A DNA stretch of 64,000 nucleotides from assembly GCA_040752975.1 (NCBI GenBank), contig JBFMHF010000018.1:1-64000 (forward strand). Direction: 5' to 3'. A program made the translations under genes and the position numbers. Below are positions 50,447 to 59,729 of this stretch, in pieces. This DNA comes from JADLDB01 sp040752975 (lineage in GTDB: Bacteria > Myxococcota > Myxococcia > Myxococcales > Myxococcaceae). The notes beneath the pieces are model-generated. The model was not told where the DNA came from, ran no database searches, and was given only the letters and a program-made list of their open reading frames with translations. The stretch's first letter is position 1. Each line of letters starts with the position of its first letter.

Positions 50447-51757
50447 ATGCCCGTCCAGCCCGTCTCGTCCAGCCGCGTCAGCCAGCCAAGAAGGCCAGTC
50501 GCCGTGCGGACTTTCGCGCCCAGGCGCCCAGCCCCGGTGGACGGCTTCACCGGCGTGGACGGCCTTGGCGAGGCGCGTCGGAAGGCGCTGGCCACGCTGG
50601 AGAAGAACCTCCACCGCGTCAGCTACCCCAACGTGTCCGGCGCGCGCTGGACGCTGGACGCGGGGAAAAACCACTTCGCCGCGCTGTGGACGCGCGACTC
50701 CAGCTTCCCGGCGCTGGGGCTTCTGGCCGAGGGACGCACGGAGCCGGTGCGCGACTACCTCGACGCGCTGCTGGCCAACATGCGCAAGGACGGGCTGGCG
50801 CCGCGGCGGCTGGGCGCGGGCGCGAACTTCTTCCAGACCTTCCCGGCCCTCTTCGGCATCCACCCGAAGCGCAGCGACACCTACGACTTCGTCGACTTCA
50901 ACAAGGGCCTGGGCAAGGCGCCGGTGGACCCCAACGCGCTGCTCGTGTGGCTGTCCGCCGAGTACGTCCACACCTCGAAGGACACCGCCTTCCTCCGCGC
51001 GCACCTCGCCACGCTGGAGCGCGCCGTGAAGTACCTCGACAAGCGCACGAAGGACGGCCTGCTGCACCAGGGCCCGTACGAGGACTGGAGAGATTTGACG
51101 GGCCGCGAGGGCGCGACGCTGTACGGCAACGTCCTCTATTGGAAGGCCGTCTCGTCGCTCGCGGAGCTGGAAGCGAAGGCGGGCCGACCGGCCGAGGCCC
51201 AGCGGCGCACGGCGCAGGCGGACGCCCTGGCGAAGAAGATTCAAAAGACCTTCTGGGACGAGGAGAAGGGCTACTTCCACGACCAGGTGGGGCTCGACGT
51301 CTTCGGCGGCGACGGCAACTTCCTCGCGGGCCTCACGGGCCTCGCCACGCCGACGCAGACGCGCTCGCTCCTCGCCGCGGCGGACAGGCTGCTCTTGCGC
51401 GGCAACGGGCTGTACGCCTCCACGGACAAGCCGTACCCGGCGAAGGACGTGCCCTGGTACCTCTCCCTGGCGGGCATTCGCGGCTACGGCGACGGCACGC
51501 TGGTGTGGCCGTGGATGACGTCGCTGTATGCCCTGGCCGCGGCGAAGGCGGGAGACACCACGCGGGCCCAGCGCGCGCTCTCGGCGGTGGCGCAGGCGAG
51601 CCACCGCGACGGCACCTTCGCGGAGATTTACGACGAGCGCGGGCAGGGCGTGCGGCGGGGCGTGTACAAGTCCGAGGTGGACTTCTCCTGGAGCGCCGGG
51701 CTGTACCTCGCCGGCCTCAAGGCCTTGCGCGAGGCGCAGGCCGCGCGTTTCCGCTGA
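50447..51757 (+). CDS. Six-hairpin glycosidase-like protein
   Basis: 436 residues from ATG 50447 with GAGGAGCG ahead. A disordered Pro/Arg-rich start (SSSRVSQPRRPVAVRTFAPRR) precedes an alpha/alpha toroid. Motifs typical of the GH15/GH63/GDE-C clan are FAALWTRDSSFPAL, QGPYEDWRDLTG, DGTLVWPWMTSLYALAAAKAG and YKSEVDFSWSAGLYL. The acid pair would be Asp in TRDSS and Glu near EVDF. Likely acts on alpha-linked oligosaccharides. The Pro/Arg start without signal sequence suggests it stays inside or is exported by an unusual route. Confidence 0.85.
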   Translation: MPVQPVSSSRVSQPRRPVAVRTFAPRRPAPVDGFTGVDGLGEARRKALATLEKNLHRVSYPNVSGARWTLDAGKNHFAALWTRDSSFPALGLLAEGRTEPVRDYLDALLANMRKDGLAPRRLGAGANFFQTFPALFGIHPKRSDTYDFVDFNKGLGKAPVDPNALLVWLSAEYVHTSKDTAFLRAHLATLERAVKYLDKRTKDGLLHQGPYEDWRDLTGREGATLYGNVLYWKAVSSLAELEAKAGRPAEAQRRTAQADALAKKIQKTFWDEEKGYFHDQVGLDVFGGDGNFLAGLTGLATPTQTRSLLAAADRLLLRGNGLYASTDKPYPAKDVPWYLSLAGIRGYGDGTLVWPWMTSLYALAAAKAGDTTRAQRALSAVAQASHRDGTFAEIYDERGQGVRRGVYKSEVDFSWSAGLYLAGLKALREAQAARFR

Positions 51758-51779
51758 GAGGCGTACACTCCGCCCCGCC

Positions 51780-52364
51780 ATGACTGCCGCGACGAATCCG
51801 ATGAGCCGCAGACGCCTGCTCCGGGTGGGCGGCGTGGTGGGCGCAGCGCTGGCCGGCGGGACGTGGCTGGTGATGCGCGGCGGTGGAGACGAGCACTACC
51901 GCGGCCTCTGCCCCGGTGCGCAGCCGAAGGTGCTGTCGGTGAAGGAGTTGGGCGTGCTGGCCGCCTTCTGCGACCGCGTCTGCCCGGCGCCCTCGCAGTC
52001 CCAGCCCGGCCCCCGAGTCGTCCGCGTGGCCGAACGCATCGACAAGGAGCTCTCCTTCCACCACGCGAAGATGCAGTCCGACGTCAAGGCGGCGCTGCTG
52101 GTGCTGGAGCACGGCGGCTGGCTGCACCTGTCGGCGACGCGCTTCACGCGGCTGCCCGCCGAGGCGCAGGACAGCTACCTCGCGCGCATGGGCGTCACCG
52201 GCAACGAGGTGGAGCGCCAGGTCTTCGCAAGCCTCAAGCTGCTGGCGCTGTTTTTCTATTACGTCGACGAGCGCACCTGGAAGGCGATGCACTACGACGG
52301 GCCCTTCGCGGCGAAGAAGGCGCCGCCGGCGGACTCCAGCCTGGCGGGAGGCGCGCATGGATGA
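51780..52364 (+). CDS. Tat-exported small subunit of a GMC oxidoreductase
   Basis: 194 residues from ATG 51780. A twin-arginine signal (MSRRRLLRVGGVVGAALAGG) sits near the N-terminus. LSVKELGVLAAFCDRVCPAP, then LLALFFYYVDERTWKAMHY, resembles gluconate 2-dehydrogenase subunit 3-like proteins, the Tat-exported partner of GMC flavoproteins. Its last 8 bases overlap the GMC gene. The large subunit lacks its own signal, so it may be carried through Tat with this one (inference). Confidence 0.82.
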   Translation: MTAATNPMSRRRLLRVGGVVGAALAGGTWLVMRGGGDEHYRGLCPGAQPKVLSVKELGVLAAFCDRVCPAPSQSQPGPRVVRVAERIDKELSFHHAKMQSDVKAALLVLEHGGWLHLSATRFTRLPAEAQDSYLARMGVTGNEVERQVFASLKLLALFFYYVDERTWKAMHYDGPFAAKKAPPADSSLAGGAHG

Positions 52365-53925
52365 GGCGTTGCGCACGCAGGTGCTGGAGTTCGACGGCGT
52401 GAAGGCGTCGATGAAGGAGTCCGTCGACGCCGTCATCATCGGCACGGGCTGCGGCGGCGCGGTGATGGCGAAGGAGTTGGCGGCGGCCGGCAAGTCGGTG
52501 CTGATGCTGGAGCGCGGCGGCTTCTACCTCGCCGGGCGCGGTGACTTCGACCAACGGGAAGACGACATGTTCGCCCGCATCGACGGCGGGCGCGGGCTGC
52601 ACTCCTCGGAGAATGGCCAGGCGGCGCTCACCTACGGGCACTGCGTGGGCGGTGCGTCCGTGCACTACTGGGCGGACACCTGGCGTGCGCCGAGAGACAG
52701 ACTGGAGAAGTGGGCGAAGGACTACGGGGTGGAGGGCCACTCGGAGGACGAGCTCGAGCCGTACTTCGAGCGCATCGAAACCTCCGTCAACGCGCACCCG
52801 GCGGAAGAGCGCCGCCGCAACACGATGAATCAGCTCTTCATCGCTGGCGCCGAGAAGGCGGGCATCGAGTGGGAAGCGGTGATGCACGCGCGCGACGACC
52901 GCTGCATCGGCTCGGGCTACTGCATGCAGGGCTGTGCGTACGACGGCAAGCAGAGCCAGTTGGTGACGCACCTGCCCGAGGCCCTGAAGTCCGGCGCGCG
53001 CATCTTCGCGGACTGCGAGGTGCAGAAGATTCTGGTGGAGGGCGGGCGCGCGGTGGGCGTGGCGGCGAACTTCCTCGACCGGCGCACCGGTAAGCCGTCG
53101 GGCCACACGCTGGACGTGCGCGCCAAAGTCGTCATCGTCTCGGCGGGCGGCTTCAACTCGGCGCCGCTGCTGTTGCGCTCCGGCATCCCGAATCCGTCGG
53201 GGCAGCTGGGGAAGAACCTCCAGTTCAACCCGTGCCCGCAGGTGTTCGGGCTCTTCGATAAAGACGTGGTGATGTGGCGCGGCATCCCCGCGGCGGTGGG
53301 GACGATGCAGTACCGGCTGCACACCTTCGACCACGGGCGCTACGTCGAGGGCGGCTACCTGCTGTACCCGAACCAACTGCCTCCGGCGACGCTGGCGGCG
53401 CTGTTGCCCGGCTTCGGGAAGGAGCACCAGAAGTTGATGGAGAACGCGCATCGCTTAGGCAGCGCCATCGCGTGGATTGACGACGTCAACTCCGGCAGCG
53501 TGCGGCTGGACGACGAGGGCAAGCCCATCTGGAGCTGGACGCTGTCGGGGCAGGACGAGCTGACGGTGCGCGACGCCTTGAAGAAGGAGGCGGCGGTGCT
53601 GCTGCACGCCGGCGCGTCGGAGGTCATCGTGCCGGACCCGAAAGGCACGCGGCTGTTGGACTTGAAGGACCTCTCGAAGCTGGACACGGTGGACCTGCGC
53701 CCCGGCTCGATGATGTTCGCCGCGCCGCACCCGGCGGGCATGTGCCGCATGGGCAAGGACCCGGCGACCTCCGTGGTGAACTCCCACAACGAGGTGCACG
53801 CGGTGAAGGGGCTGTACGTGTGCGACCCGTCGGTGTTCCCCACCGCGGTGTCCGTCGACCCGTCGGAGACCATCATGGCCTTCAGCTACGTGGCGGCGGC
53901 GAAGATGCTGCGCGACTGGGCGTGA
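52357..53925 (+). CDS. GMC-family FAD oxidoreductase
   Basis: 522 residues from ATG 52357. FAD-binding fold IIGTGCGGAVMAKELAAAGKSV, then LMLERGG; a CIGSGYCMQGCAYDGKQSQ Cys cluster near residue 185; substrate part SAGGFNSAPLLLRSGI. The C-terminus has HPAGMCRMGKDP and VFPTAVSVDPSETIMAFSYV, where GMC catalytic His and (here Asp) residues lie. Similar to gluconate dehydrogenase or cholesterol-oxidase type GMC proteins. The natural substrate is unknown. Confidence 0.93.
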   Translation: MDEALRTQVLEFDGVKASMKESVDAVIIGTGCGGAVMAKELAAAGKSVLMLERGGFYLAGRGDFDQREDDMFARIDGGRGLHSSENGQAALTYGHCVGGASVHYWADTWRAPRDRLEKWAKDYGVEGHSEDELEPYFERIETSVNAHPAEERRRNTMNQLFIAGAEKAGIEWEAVMHARDDRCIGSGYCMQGCAYDGKQSQLVTHLPEALKSGARIFADCEVQKILVEGGRAVGVAANFLDRRTGKPSGHTLDVRAKVVIVSAGGFNSAPLLLRSGIPNPSGQLGKNLQFNPCPQVFGLFDKDVVMWRGIPAAVGTMQYRLHTFDHGRYVEGGYLLYPNQLPPATLAALLPGFGKEHQKLMENAHRLGSAIAWIDDVNSGSVRLDDEGKPIWSWTLSGQDELTVRDALKKEAAVLLHAGASEVIVPDPKGTRLLDLKDLSKLDTVDLRPGSMMFAAPHPAGMCRMGKDPATSVVNSHNEVHAVKGLYVCDPSVFPTAVSVDPSETIMAFSYVAAAKMLRDWA

Positions 53926-53970
53926 GGACGGCGGTAGCGTCCTGCGCACCACGCCGTCGGGGAGGGCACC

Positions 53971-55401
53971 ATGCCGCGCTACGAGTTCCAGGAAGGCACT
54001 TCCAACAAGTTCTGGGAAATCACCCTCGACGGGAAGTCCTTCAAGACGACGTTCGGAAAAATCGGAACCGCCGGCCAGACGTCGGAGAAGTCCTTCGGGG
54101 ACGAGGGCGCTGCGAAGGCCGCCTACGAGAAGCTCATCACCGAGAAGACGAAGAAGGGCTACAAGCTGGTAAGCGACGGCGCCGCGGCGCCCGCTTCCGC
54201 GCCGGCCGCGAAGAAGGAGAAGGCCGCGCCGGCCGGCACCGTCACCCTCGACGCGCGCAACCCGGAACTGGAAGCCGCCATCCTCAAGGACCCGACCGAC
54301 CGGCAGGCCTTCTCCATTCTCGCGGACTGGCTGCAGGACCAGGGCGACCCGCGCGGCGAGCTCATCTCGTTGCAGCTCGCCAACAAGGAAGGCCAGGCGA
54401 AGAAGCTCATCGAGGAGAAGGCCGACTACTTCCTCGGGCCCCTCGCCGAGCACCAGGAGGTCCACGACGAGGGCTACAACAACAGCCGCTCACACCTGCG
54501 CACCAGGGCCCAGGAGGAGGCGTGGCAGAAGGTGCACAAGCAGGCCTTCCTCTGGCGCAACGGCTACATCTACCGCGTCCGCCTGAGCCACGACTCGTAC
54601 TCCGACGAGGGCTTCAAGGGGAAGACGGTGGACATCCTCCGGGACGTGCTCGAGCACCCCTCGGCGCGCTTCGCGGTGGAATTTGCCTTCCAGTCCAACG
54701 GCGACCCCAACGAGGACGACTTGCAGGACCTCATCGACCTCCTCGGCGAGAAGGCCCCGCCCACCACACGGAAAATCACCTTCGGCGACAACGTCGACCA
54801 GATTTCCTGGCACCACACCGGCAGCCTCGCGAAGCTGTGGAAGGGCGTGCCCCACCTGCGCACGCTGGAAATCGAGACCGGCGAATTCGAGGTGGGGAAG
54901 ATGGACGCCCCCGCCCTCGAGCGCGCCATTTTCATCACCGGCGGGCTGTCGCAGTCCTGCGGCAAGGACATCGCCACCGCGAAGATGCCCAACATCAAGC
55001 ACCTCGAGATTTATTACGGCACCGAGGAGTACGGCGGAACGTGCGGCGTGGATGAAGTCCGGCCGCTCCTCGAGCGCACCGACTTGAAGCACCTCGAGTA
55101 CCTGGGCCTCAAGAACTCGGAGTTCGCCGATGACATCGCCGGGGCGCTGGCCGGCGCGAAGGTGCTGAAGGGGCTCAAGACGCTCGACCTCTCGCTGGGC
55201 ACCATGTCCGACGCAGGCGCGAAGGCGCTCGCCAACGCGAAGCCGTACCTCGAGCACCTCGAGTGCCTCGACCTGACGCGCAACTACCTGACGAAGGAAG
55301 GCATCGCGCTGGTGAAGGGCCTCTGCAAGAAGGTCATCACCGCCGACCAGGAAGAGGCCGACGAGGGCGACGACTCCCGGTACGCTGCCATCCGCGAGTG
55401 A
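53971..55401 (+). CDS. WGR-domain and leucine-rich-repeat protein
   Basis: 476 residues from ATG 53971. A WGR domain (GTSNKFWEITLDGKSFKTTFGKIGT) occupies about 1-60. LKDPTDRQAFSILADWLQDQGDPRGELISLQLA is the TIGR02996 repeat-companion signature. The second half contains leucine-rich repeats (LEYLGLKNSEFADDIAGAL, KTLDLSLGTMSDAGAKAL, LECLDLTRNYLTKEGIAL). Such proteins are abundant in myxobacteria and planctomycetes, likely in protein-protein contacts. No enzyme residues are visible. Confidence 0.88.
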   Translation: MPRYEFQEGTSNKFWEITLDGKSFKTTFGKIGTAGQTSEKSFGDEGAAKAAYEKLITEKTKKGYKLVSDGAAAPASAPAAKKEKAAPAGTVTLDARNPELEAAILKDPTDRQAFSILADWLQDQGDPRGELISLQLANKEGQAKKLIEEKADYFLGPLAEHQEVHDEGYNNSRSHLRTRAQEEAWQKVHKQAFLWRNGYIYRVRLSHDSYSDEGFKGKTVDILRDVLEHPSARFAVEFAFQSNGDPNEDDLQDLIDLLGEKAPPTTRKITFGDNVDQISWHHTGSLAKLWKGVPHLRTLEIETGEFEVGKMDAPALERAIFITGGLSQSCGKDIATAKMPNIKHLEIYYGTEEYGGTCGVDEVRPLLERTDLKHLEYLGLKNSEFADDIAGALAGAKVLKGLKTLDLSLGTMSDAGAKALANAKPYLEHLECLDLTRNYLTKEGIALVKGLCKKVITADQEEADEGDDSRYAAIRE

Positions 55402-55437
55402 TGGAGCCTCCGTAGCGGGCTGAAGCCGGGGCGACGC

Positions 55438-57147
55438 TCAACGCGGCTTCAGCTCGATGCGCTGTCCGCTCGAGGGCACGGACACCTTCACCCGGGCGCC
55501 GTCGACTTCGAGCGTCGCCTCGCCCGGGAGCGAACGGCGCAGGCGGAAGGCGCCGCGTTCATCCGTCCGCGTCACCTCCTCGGCGTGGCTGAAGATGGGT
55601 TCGGGCCGGGCGAACTTCACCCGCGCACCGACGACAGGCTTGCCGCCTCGCGTGACGATGCCCTCGATGACCGGCTTCTCTCCGAGTCGCTGGGTGAGCA
55701 GCAGCGGCTCAACTCCCACGTCGAACTCCAGACGAGTCGCCGCCCATTCGCTCGTGAGTACCAGCAGCCGGTGGTGGCCCGGGCTCAGGCCTGCCAGGGT
55801 GAGCTCACTCTGCCGAACCAGCACCGAGTCGAACGCGGCAGTGCGCGTCACTTCTTCGGAGACGCCGTGCCTCAGGATGCGCGCGACGCCGAAGACGACT
55901 CCGCCATCGGGCGCCTCCACGCGAATCCGCACATCGCTTCGCGGAGTCAGCACGAGCTTCACCGGCCCCGCCTCGGCGACGTCGAGGCTCTCTGAGACTC
56001 CGACGCTCGGGTGCCACGCGCGGAGCCGCTTCGGGCCTTCGTCCGCGAGCGTGAAGGCGCCGGTCGCGTCCGTACCCGTCGCGGCCTCGCCATTCACCTC
56101 CACCGTCGCGCCGCTGACAGGTTGGCCGCGGACGTCGACGACTCGTCCCGCCATCGCGACTCCCGGCTCGAGCGTCACCGCCACCTCCTTTGGCGCGCTC
56201 ACGTCGAGAGCCACCGCAGCCGGCTTCGCCCCCGGCATCCGGACCTGGGCGACGTACGGGCCGGGCGCGACGCGGAATGCGTGCGCGGCGGTCCTCGTCT
56301 CGACCCAGCCGGTGAGGCCGCCGTCGCTCGCCATCAACTGCATCGACGTCTGTCGCCGCGTCAAGCCGTCGCGCAGCGCGACCCGGACCGTGACGGCCAC
56401 CGCGTTCTCGGGCTGGACCGGGGCAGGTCGGGGGATGGGCGGGCCGCCGAACATCGTGGCGAAGCCGCCGTTGCTGCCGTCCGACAGCAGTCCTGACGAC
56501 GGAGCCATCACCAGGGGCTTCCCCTCCAGCGTCGTCGCCCAGGCGTAGTGCACCAGCGCAGACGGGAGCTGGGGCCATGAGGAGGGGTCCGCCACCGCCG
56601 TGCGCCGCGTCCAGGGGTTGATGACCAACACCTTCCCTTCGATGGTGCCCTCGCCTCCGGGCGGAAGGGCCGACACCTCGAAGTCTGGTTCGAGGAACGA
56701 CAGATTGGAGGGCGCGTGGAAGAGGGTCTCGTCGGCGCACTCGATGACGACGAGGCCGTGCTCCTCGAGGGAGACCTCGAACCACCCGAGGCCGTCGGTC
56801 CGCGTCGTCTGGTGCGGCGCGGGGAACGTGAGGGTCCCGGCGTCGAGGCGGCGAAGCACCTCCGCGCGGGCCTCCATGGTCCCGCACGTCAACGGCCACA
56901 GGAGGCAGTCGGCCGGGGGGACGGCGCAGGCGTCGAACGCGGAAACGAGCGCGCCCCCATCAGGAATGGCACAGCGCGCTCGCCGCAGGACGGTGTGCCG
57001 GAATGGCTCAGCAACGTCCGTGGGCAGGCTCTGCGCGGCGACGGCCTTCCCCGCGTCGACGGGCTGCGTCGCGGCGTCGAGCGCGGGCGCCGACGAGCGG
57101 CAGCCCACCAGAAGCAGCAGCGCCCCAAGCCAGCTAGTCCGAGCCAA
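55438..57147 (-). CDS. Lipoprotein with carboxypeptidase-regulatory-like repeats
   Basis: 569 residues from TTG 57147; GGTGA lies ahead and 14 bases overlap the upstream gene. Lipoprotein signal MARTSWLGALLLLVGC (Cys16). Four or more carboxypeptidase-regulatory-like beta-sandwiches follow (GRVVDVRGQPVSGATVEVNG, VTRGGKPVVGARVKF, DERGAFRLRRSLPGEATLEVDG). These modules often bind partners on the envelope. It sits directly after a peptidase-like gene, which suggests a paired function: anchoring or inhibition. Neither is established. Confidence 0.82.
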   Translation of the reverse strand: MARTSWLGALLLLVGCRSSAPALDAATQPVDAGKAVAAQSLPTDVAEPFRHTVLRRARCAIPDGGALVSAFDACAVPPADCLLWPLTCGTMEARAEVLRRLDAGTLTFPAPHQTTRTDGLGWFEVSLEEHGLVVIECADETLFHAPSNLSFLEPDFEVSALPPGGEGTIEGKVLVINPWTRRTAVADPSSWPQLPSALVHYAWATTLEGKPLVMAPSSGLLSDGSNGGFATMFGGPPIPRPAPVQPENAVAVTVRVALRDGLTRRQTSMQLMASDGGLTGWVETRTAAHAFRVAPGPYVAQVRMPGAKPAAVALDVSAPKEVAVTLEPGVAMAGRVVDVRGQPVSGATVEVNGEAATGTDATGAFTLADEGPKRLRAWHPSVGVSESLDVAEAGPVKLVLTPRSDVRIRVEAPDGGVVFGVARILRHGVSEEVTRTAAFDSVLVRQSELTLAGLSPGHHRLLVLTSEWAATRLEFDVGVEPLLLTQRLGEKPVIEGIVTRGGKPVVGARVKFARPEPIFSHAEEVTRTDERGAFRLRRSLPGEATLEVDGARVKVSVPSSGQRIELKPR

Positions 57148-58123
57148 CGGTCACCGTGTCGCGCAGGACCCAACCAGCGCCGTCGCGCTTGCCAGACTCC
57201 AGCCCCTGCTTTGCGGGGAGCTGCGTCGACTGTCCCTTGTCATTCGGCCAGGGGTTGAATTGGGTGCCGCGGGACACCACACGCCAGTGCCCCATCGTGC
57301 CGTCGGGCTTGCCGAAAAGCTGGAGTTCCATGGGCGGCACCTTCACGCCGAGCCGCTCGATGGCGATGGCCGCCTCCCGAAGGTCGTTCGGCGCCGCTCC
57401 GGCGAGTGTCTCGACGCCTTGCATGCAGTTCGCGAGGGTCGTGACGTCTGCGGGCGTGAAGGCCCTGCCGTCTCTGAGCCGGGTCGCAGCCTGCTGCAGT
57501 TCCTCGCGGACCTCTGCGGCCCGCGCCTCCCGCACTTCGGGCTTCATGCCGCGCACCGCGTTCTGGGCGAGGTTCTTGCCAAACCCCGTGAGGTTGCCCT
57601 TCGCGTCGACCAGCTTGCCCGCGAGCTCCTGGATGGACTCGGGCCGCCCGGAAATCATGCCCATCAGCAACGAGGTCGGCCCGCAGGCCGTGCGGTCGAG
57701 GGTGCTGCCGAGGGCGCCGTCGAGCTGCACCACGTTACGCAGGAACTTCCGAGGGTCCTTCTTGAGCGCGGCCATCGACCACTCCTGGTTGACGCCCGGG
57801 TTGTTGGCCACCGCGCCTTCGGCCGCGACGAGCTGCTGGGGTTCCGTCGGAAGCTGCCCACCCGAGTCTCGAAGTCGTTGCATCGTCGAGGCGCTGCCCA
57901 CGCGCATCACCGGCGCATCACTGACGAGCTGCTGTCGCGAGCCATCCGGCAGCGCCTTGACGGAGCCGGTGAAGCCGCTCGTCTTGCCGGTCCTCCGGAG
58001 AGCGCGCGCGCTGAGTTGGGGCCGGACCTCGGGCGCGCTGACCTCCACGGGCCCAGCCTTCGCCGACTGACGCACCGCGGGCTTTGCGACGACGGCCCCC
58101 TGCTTCGAGACCTTCCCTGCCAT
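57134..58123 (-). CDS. Putative papain-like cysteine peptidase
   Basis: 329 residues from ATG 58123, with GAGGAGG ahead. No signal peptide: a disordered Lys/Ala/Val/Pro-rich start of ~70 residues (AGKVSKQGAVVAKPAVRQ). The nucleophile candidate is the Cys in DRTACGPTSLLMG near residue 147, the pattern ACGPT seen in C39/papain-like enzymes. A His (GHWRVVSRG) followed by an NPWPN motif lies near residue 280, as in that clan. A helical insert (SIQELAGKLVDAKGNL) separates them. The next gene, a lipoprotein, overlaps. It could be a secreted effector or a housekeeping enzyme; both are inference. Confidence 0.65.
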   Translation of the reverse strand: MAGKVSKQGAVVAKPAVRQSAKAGPVEVSAPEVRPQLSARALRRTGKTSGFTGSVKALPDGSRQQLVSDAPVMRVGSASTMQRLRDSGGQLPTEPQQLVAAEGAVANNPGVNQEWSMAALKKDPRKFLRNVVQLDGALGSTLDRTACGPTSLLMGMISGRPESIQELAGKLVDAKGNLTGFGKNLAQNAVRGMKPEVREARAAEVREELQQAATRLRDGRAFTPADVTTLANCMQGVETLAGAAPNDLREAAIAIERLGVKVPPMELQLFGKPDGTMGHWRVVSRGTQFNPWPNDKGQSTQLPAKQGLESGKRDGAGWVLRDTVTVGSD

Positions 58124-58284
58124 GTGCCACCTCCTCGCCGGAGCCGGCAACTCTACCACCTCAGAGCCGCCGGAATGGGCCCGACCGATGGAGGCGGTCT
58201 CCGCTGATGACCAACGCAGGGGCGCGAGGCACGCCCGCCGTCAAAGCGCCTTCGGCGTGTCAGCCCACGCAGCGGTGAAGCGGC

Positions 58285-59637
58285 CTACCGCGGCTCGCAG
58301 CAGGCCAGTGGCTTCGCCTGGTCGCAGTTGCTGCCGTTGTAGACGTACCCGCTCGCGGTGACGAAGGGGGCGTAGTCGACGTTGGTCGACTCCTTCCACG
58401 GGCCATCGTTGATGCCGCTCTTGTAGCAGGCCGAGCCGTTGCGCGTGCCGGCGGCGGACCGGTCGTAGTCCACCCACGCGCCCGAAGCCGGCGGGTACAG
58501 CTTCGGCTCGGACAGGTAGAAGTCTGCCGAGGTGCAGAAGCGGCTGCCCGGGAACTGGGCGTGACACTTCTGGTTGGCGCCCGGGTGGCCCCCGAGGTCG
58601 CCGTTGAAGGTGGCCGTGGTGTACCCGCGAAACAGCATCCGGCTCGAGCCCCGGCAGCACGCGAGCGGCTTCACCTGGTCGCAGTTGTGGCCGTTGTAGA
58701 CGTAGCCGCTGGCGTTGACGAAGGGCGCGTAGTCGACGTTGGTCGACTCCGTCCACGCGCCCAGCGAGAGGCCGCTGCGGTAACACGCGCTGCCGTTGCG
58801 GTTGCCCAGCGCGTCCCGGTCGTAGTCCACCCACGCGCCCGACGATGGCGGCACCACCGTGGGCTCGCCGCGGTAGTAGTCCGCCGAGGTGCAGAAGAAG
58901 GAGCCCGGGAATTCGGCATCACACTTCTGGTTGGCCCCCACGTGCCCGCCGAGGTTGCCGTTGAAGGTGGCGGTGGTGAAGCCGGCGAAGGCAACCCAGT
59001 CGGTGACGACGGCGCCTCCGTCGAGGAAGAGCACCTGCCCCGGAGGACCTGCCGGCCCCTGCGGCCCCTGCGGCCCCGTCGGGCCCATCGGTCCCTGCGG
59101 ACCGGCGGGCCCCTGCATTCCCTGCGGCCCCTGAGGCCCTTGAGGGCCCTGGGCGCCCTGCGCGCCGGTGGGGCCCGTCAGGCCCGTCGCCCCCTGTTGT
59201 CCCTGCGGGCCCTGAGGACCCTGTGGCCCCTGAATGCCTTGCGGGCCCTGCGGCCCCGTCGCGCCGTCCAGCCCGTTGCACACGTTGGAGACGCCACCGT
59301 CCGAGAGCTGTGTCACTCGCACGCCGCCCGCGGGACACGTGGCCCCACCCGGCGTGATGGGTGTCACCACCACCGACGCGCCCGGAGGCCCCGTCACCAC
59401 GCCGCCGTCGACGACGACGACCATCCCTGGCGGGCCCTGGACACCTTGCGGGCCCTGTGGCCCTTCCACACCCTGCGGGCCTTGAGGACCCTGCGGCCCC
59501 TCGGGGCCCACCGGACCGGCTGGGCCCACGTCGCCCTTCTCGCCCTGCGGGCCCGGAGGCCCCTGCGGCCCGGTGCTGGTTGACGGACATGCCGCGAGGA
59601 AGAGCGCGAGGACGGCGGTGAAGAATGAGGGGCGCAC
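58285..59637 (-). CDS. Collagen-like lipoprotein with two DUF1554-type domains
   Basis: 450 residues from GTG 59637; lipoprotein signal RPSFFTAVLALFLAACPS (Cys17). Two runs of Gly-Pro-Gln triplets (GPQGPQGPQG, about residues 20-70 and 125-210) make a collagen-like rod. The C-terminal half is two copies of one ~95-residue domain (GFTTATFNGNLGGHVGANQKC and GYTTATFNGDLGGHPGANQKC, each ending PLACC), as in the DUF1554 family of Leptospira and myxobacteria. Cysteines in each copy are conserved (FFCTSADYY, SACYRSG). A head on a rod at the cell surface, probably for adhesion. Confidence 0.88.
   Translation of the reverse strand: MRPSFFTAVLALFLAACPSTSTGPQGPPGPQGEKGDVGPAGPVGPEGPQGPQGPQGVEGPQGPQGVQGPPGMVVVVDGGVVTGPPGASVVVTPITPGGATCPAGGVRVTQLSDGGVSNVCNGLDGATGPQGPQGIQGPQGPQGPQGQQGATGLTGPTGAQGAQGPQGPQGPQGMQGPAGPQGPMGPTGPQGPQGPAGPPGQVLFLDGGAVVTDWVAFAGFTTATFNGNLGGHVGANQKCDAEFPGSFFCTSADYYRGEPTVVPPSSGAWVDYDRDALGNRNGSACYRSGLSLGAWTESTNVDYAPFVNASGYVYNGHNCDQVKPLACCRGSSRMLFRGYTTATFNGDLGGHPGANQKCHAQFPGSRFCTSADFYLSEPKLYPPASGAWVDYDRSAAGTRNGSACYKSGINDGPWKESTNVDYAPFVTASGYVYNGSNCDQAKPLACCEPR
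59040..59590 (-). repeat. Collagen-like GPQ-encoding repeat tracts
   Basis: 9-base GGCCCTCAG-type units repeat across two blocks (about 59040-59270 and 59425-59575), encoding Gly-Pro-Gln triplets. Slippage could change rod length. Confidence 0.75.
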
Positions 59638-59729
59638 GGTGCCGGCTTGACCCCCGGAGCGCACTCAGAGTGCAACCGTGCTTCTGCCCACGTCGACGCG
59701 GGCAGGCGTGAGAACAGAGACGCGCTGCT

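Noticed and set aside
48554..51781. 1075-residue minus frame
   Set aside because: Antisense to thioesterase, secernin and glycosidase genes with complete family motifs.
59040..59590. 9-base repeats that could suggest a satellite
   Set aside because: They are collagen Gly-Pro-Gln codons in a clear reading frame.
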